A program made the translations under genes and the position numbers. A model generated the notes under the pieces. The model was not told the origin of the DNA, made no database searches, and was given only the letters and a program-made list of their open reading frames with translations. A stretch of DNA of 8,405 nucleotides from Bacteroidota bacterium (GTDB taxonomy: Bacteria > Bacteroidota > UBA10030 > UBA6906): assembly GCA_016844425.1 (NCBI GenBank), contig JAERML010000037.1, positions 1-8,405 on the forward strand, read 5' to 3'. Below are positions 6,129-8,405 of this stretch, in pieces (the first letter of the stretch is position 1; each line of letters starts with the position of its first letter).

Positions 6129-6924
6129 CGATGCCGTAACATTTCTTCGTACGAGAACCGGCATGGAGCCGGGGATCGGCATCATTCTGGGCACCGGTCT
6201 CGGCGGCCTCGCGAAGGAGATCAATGCTGAGGTGGTGGTAGACTATGGCGATATTCCCCACTTTCCTCTTTCAACCGTCGAATCGCATCACGGAAAGTTG
6301 ATCTTTGGAATGCTTGGGAAGCAGAAGGTCGTTGCCATGCAGGGTCGCTTTCACTACTATGAAGGCTACTCCATGCAACAGGTAACATTCCCTGTTCGCG
6401 TGATGAAGTTCCTCGGTGTTCAAACACTGCTGATCTCCAATGCCGCGGGCGGTATGAACCCTCAGTTTTCTCGCGGCAGCATTATGATCATCACTGACCA
6501 CATCAACCTGCTGGGGGACAACCCGCTCATCGGTCCGAATGACGACACGCTTGGCCCGCGGTTTCCCGATATGTCGGAACCATACAACAGAGAGTTGATC
6601 GCTCTTGCGGAAAAAATCGCACTTGACCAGCGCATCAGAACGGAGCGGGGAGTGTTTGTTGCGGTGCCTGGGCCGAATCTCGAGACACGCGCGGAGTACC
6701 GGTTCCTCCGCTTCATCGGTGCGGATGCGGTAGGGATGTCCACTGTACCCGAAAACATTGTCGCGAACCACATGGGGATGCGAGTCCTCGGGTTCTCCAT
6801 CATTACCGACGAATGCTTTCCGGACTCGTTGCAGCCGGCAAATGTGGAGGAGATCATTGCCGTTGCAGCCAGGACGGAACCGAAGCTAACCACGATTATG
6901 AAGGGTGTTGTGGAGCATCTGTAG
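6103..6924 (+). CDS. Purine nucleoside phosphorylase, trimeric (PNP/MTAP) family, 273 aa
   Basis: The enzyme splits purine nucleosides with phosphate to base and ribose-1-phosphate, in cytoplasmic purine salvage. Phosphate-site elements are visible: ILGTGLGG (28-35, Thr31 in place of the mammalian Ser33), QGRFHYYEG (80-88, Arg82 and His84), and SNAAGGMN (112-119, Asn113). The base site has PGPNLETRAEYR (189-200), with Glu194 matching mammalian Glu201, and GMSTVPE (211-217). The mammalian Asn243 position is Asp236 in FSIITDECF. Members with Asn prefer 6-oxopurines, while MTAP has Asp and uses adenine nucleosides, so specificity may be broader or shifted. Lineage convention might still explain the Asp. 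ATG 6103 lies inside the end of divIVA without a clear SD, pointing to translational coupling; the N-terminus has normal length. The SD of the next gene overlaps this stop codon. Confidence 0.93.
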   Translation: MTELRKHINDAVTFLRTRTGMEPGIGIILGTGLGGLAKEINAEVVVDYGDIPHFPLSTVESHHGKLIFGMLGKQKVVAMQGRFHYYEGYSMQQVTFPVRVMKFLGVQTLLISNAAGGMNPQFSRGSIMIITDHINLLGDNPLIGPNDDTLGPRFPDMSEPYNRELIALAEKIALDQRIRTERGVFVAVPGPNLETRAEYRFLRFIGADAVGMSTVPENIVANHMGMRVLGFSIITDECFPDSLQPANVEEIIAVAARTEPKLTTIMKGVVEHL

Positions 6925-6934
6925 GGGGCTGGCA

Positions 6935-7159
6935 ATGCAATCGTTCGGAAAATTTCTGGTGATTGCCGGCGTGGTGCTTGCCGCTGTTGGGGGACTTCTC
7001 ATGTTCGCCGACCGCATTCCGTTCCTCGGTAAGCTTCCTGGTGATATTCACGTCAAAAGGGAGAATTTTGAGTTTCATTTCCCAATCACTTCGAGCATCC
7101 TGATCAGTGCTCTCGTTAGCTTGGTGCTCTGGGTTCTTTCACAATTCAGAGGAAAGTAG
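6935..7159 (+). CDS. DUF2905 small membrane protein, 74 aa
   Basis: Two hydrophobic segments (about 6-24 and 48-68) flank the conserved family centre: DRIPFLGKLPGDIHVKREN at 26-44, then FPITSSILIS. This is the DUF2905 pattern, a small bacterial family of unknown function, predicted to sit in the inner membrane with a short conserved loop. The frame extends up to 6905, inside pnp, but ATG 6935 has AGGGGG (6923-6928) six bases upstream and gives the family N-terminus. The gap from pnp is 10 bases and to the next gene 4 bases, so it is translated as part of the operon. Length is normal for the family. The function is not known and the context, purine salvage on one side and an exported SIMPL protein on the other, does not settle it. 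Confidence 0.85.
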   Translation: MQSFGKFLVIAGVVLAAVGGLLMFADRIPFLGKLPGDIHVKRENFEFHFPITSSILISALVSLVLWVLSQFRGK

Positions 7160-7163
7160 AATC

Positions 7164-7880
7164 ATGAAACGCATCGGTTTGATAATAACACTAATCGTTG
7201 GTTGTGGAGCACTTGTCCAGGCACAGCAAAAGGACACGAAAGACTTGAAACCGCGGACTGTTTCCGTGCGGGGTTTGGGGACGGTAATGACGGAGCCCGA
7301 TCAGGTGCGGCTCAGCGTCCAGGTGAACACGCGCGGCGAGTCGGCATCTGCAGCGATGACACAGGCAAGTACCAAAACACGCGACATTCTCATTATCTTG
7401 AAGAGTTATGGAATTGACGACAAGAACATTCAGACTTCTCGCGTCAGTGTTTCGCCGATCCTCGATTATCAACGTAACATTCAGCCGCCGCCAATTGTTG
7501 GTTATGCAGGGACGAACGAATTCAGCGTACTGTTCAAGGGGAAGCTGATGGAGAAAGTCGGCGATTTCATGGACAAAGCTGTGAACGCGGGGGCAACGAG
7601 CTTCGGTGGTCTGGTGTACGAATCTTCACGGCACCGGGAGCTGGAGCGCGACGCGCTTGCGAAAGCTGCTGCAGATGCACGGGCACGCGCCACGGTGCTG
7701 GCCAAAGAACTGGGGGCATCGCTCGGCAGCGTCATGAGTATTTCGGAATCTGTTGCTGCGCCCGGGCCCATGTATAACATGCGGACGGCCATGGCTGATG
7801 CCATGACCACGGCGGCGCCCGTAATGACCGGCGAGCTGACGATCAACGCAACAACGGATGTAGTGTTCGAATTGAAGTAA
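7164..7880 (+). CDS. SIMPL/DUF541 domain protein, exported, 238 aa
   Basis: The N-terminus MKRIGLIITLIVGCGALVQA is a signal peptide, with likely cleavage after Ala20 (VQA|QQ). The mature part is one SIMPL (DUF541) domain: VSVRGLGTVMTEPDQVRLSV at about 32-51, YGIDDKNIQTSRVSVSP in the middle, and ERDALAKAAADARARA with LAKELGASLGSV toward the C-terminus. Members such as YggE of E. coli and BP26 of Brucella are periplasmic or outer-membrane-associated, may form ring-like oligomers, and have been linked to oxidative stress; the biochemical role is unsettled. The frame is open from 7107 inside the DUF2905 gene, but ATG 7164 begins the signal peptide and has AGAGGA ten bases upstream. The ileS ATG follows its stop by one base, so the two are probably translationally coupled. 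Confidence 0.9.
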   Translation: MKRIGLIITLIVGCGALVQAQQKDTKDLKPRTVSVRGLGTVMTEPDQVRLSVQVNTRGESASAAMTQASTKTRDILIILKSYGIDDKNIQTSRVSVSPILDYQRNIQPPPIVGYAGTNEFSVLFKGKLMEKVGDFMDKAVNAGATSFGGLVYESSRHRELERDALAKAAADARARATVLAKELGASLGSVMSISESVAAPGPMYNMRTAMADAMTTAAPVMTGELTINATTDVVFELK

Positions 7881-7881
7881 C

Positions 7882-8405
7882 ATGTTCAAGGAGCTGAGCG
7901 AGAAAATATCCTACCCTGCCGTCGAGCAGGAGATTCTGAGCTTCTGGAAGACGAACCAGATCTTCGAGAAGAGTGTCTCCATGCGCAGCGGGAAGCCTGG
8001 TTTTACCTTCTACGAAGGTCCTCCCACGGCGAACGGTCGGCCCGGCATCCACCATGTGATGAGCAGAGCCCTGAAAGATTTGGTCTGCCGCTACAAAACA
8101 ATGTGCGGCTTCCAGGTTCACCGTAAAGCGGGATGGGATACGCACGGGCTTCCCGTTGAGATCGAAGTAGAAAAGCAGCTCGGCTTCAAGCATAAAGATG
8201 AGATTGTGAAATACGGCGTGGCGGAGTTCAACCGGAAGTGTCGCGAGTCCGTCTGGAAATATAAGACCGACTGGGAAGTGATGACCGAGCAGATGGGCTA
8301 CTGGGTGGACCTCACGAAGCCATACGTTACGTTCGAGAATGACTACATCGAATCCGTCTGGTGGGCCCTCCGGAAATTCTTTGACGCCGGCTTGATCTAC
8401 AAGGG
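7882..8405 (+). CDS. ileS: Isoleucyl-tRNA synthetase, type 2 (eukaryote-like), N-terminal part
   Basis: Only the first 174 codons are present; the gene runs off the right edge, and full IleRS is about 1000 residues or more. It charges tRNA-Ile with isoleucine using ATP in the cytoplasm. The start of the Rossmann catalytic domain is seen: FYEGPPTANGRPGIHHV at 43-59, LKDLVCRYKTM at 64-74, and RKAGWDTHGLPVEIEVEK at 81-98, then GYWVD and the YIESVWWALR helix before the editing-domain insertion. The text matches the type 2 group (eukaryotes, Thermus, Bacteroidota, some Gram-positives) rather than the E. coli-like type 1. The class I HIGH signature is present as GIHH (55-58). ATG 7882 lies one base after the preceding stop with no clear SD. 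Enzymes of this type are generally insensitive to mupirocin; that is family knowledge, not shown here. Confidence 0.95.
   Translation, partial: MFKELSEKISYPAVEQEILSFWKTNQIFEKSVSMRSGKPGFTFYEGPPTANGRPGIHHVMSRALKDLVCRYKTMCGFQVHRKAGWDTHGLPVEIEVEKQLGFKHKDEIVKYGVAEFNRKCRESVWKYKTDWEVMTEQMGYWVDLTKPYVTFENDYIESVWWALRKFFDAGLIYK

Noticed and set aside
7164..7223. Possible lipobox (IVGC, Cys14) in the SIMPL protein, making it a lipoprotein
   Set aside because: The hydrophobic stretch before the Cys would be unusually short and a good ordinary cleavage site (VQA|QQ) follows, so a standard signal peptide is more likely; not fully excluded.

Overview
The window looks like ordinary chromosomal sequence from a bacterium of the Bacteroidota/Chlorobiota group, perhaps an Ignavibacteria- or Kapabacteria-like lineage. 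This placement is an inference by eye, from the eukaryote-like (type 2) isoleucyl-tRNA synthetase, the form of the purine nucleoside phosphorylase, weak or absent Shine-Dalgarno (SD) sites at several genes, and a DivIVA-domain protein without its Gram-positive partners. I saw no insertion sequence, phage, CRISPR, defence or RNA gene. Coding density is high, and the longest stretch without a gene is 208 bases (4618-4825).

Left half, all on the minus strand. Read in the direction of transcription, the order is a 12-repeat TPR protein (4617-3193), a Rho-independent terminator, larE (3095-2250), a short type II NADH dehydrogenase-like gene that has lost its middle (2220-1663), a POT-like major facilitator transporter (1614-295), and the start of a hotdog-fold thioesterase that runs off the left edge (194-1). 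The gaps from larE to the transporter are 29 and 48 bases, so these three genes may be co-transcribed. The 100 bases between transporter and thioesterase (195-294) hold no convincing terminator or promoter.

Right half, all on the plus strand. A promoter (TTGATT, 17 bases, TATATT) at 4781-4809 precedes yggS (PLP homeostasis), a divIVA-domain gene, a trimeric-type purine nucleoside phosphorylase, a DUF2905 small membrane protein, an exported SIMPL/DUF541 protein, and the 5' end of ileS, which runs off the right edge. Gaps are 49, -26 (overlap), 10, 4 and 1 bases with no terminator between them, so this is almost certainly one operon. It keeps the order yggS...divIVA...ileS known from the Gram-positive cluster downstream of the division genes, with purine salvage and envelope genes in between.

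The points most worth a second look are the internally deleted, motif-degenerate NDH-2 gene, the swapped GxHH active-site signature in IleRS, the Asp in place of the purine-binding Asn of PNP, and the terminator that nearly touches larE. I found no convincing new multi-gene system.
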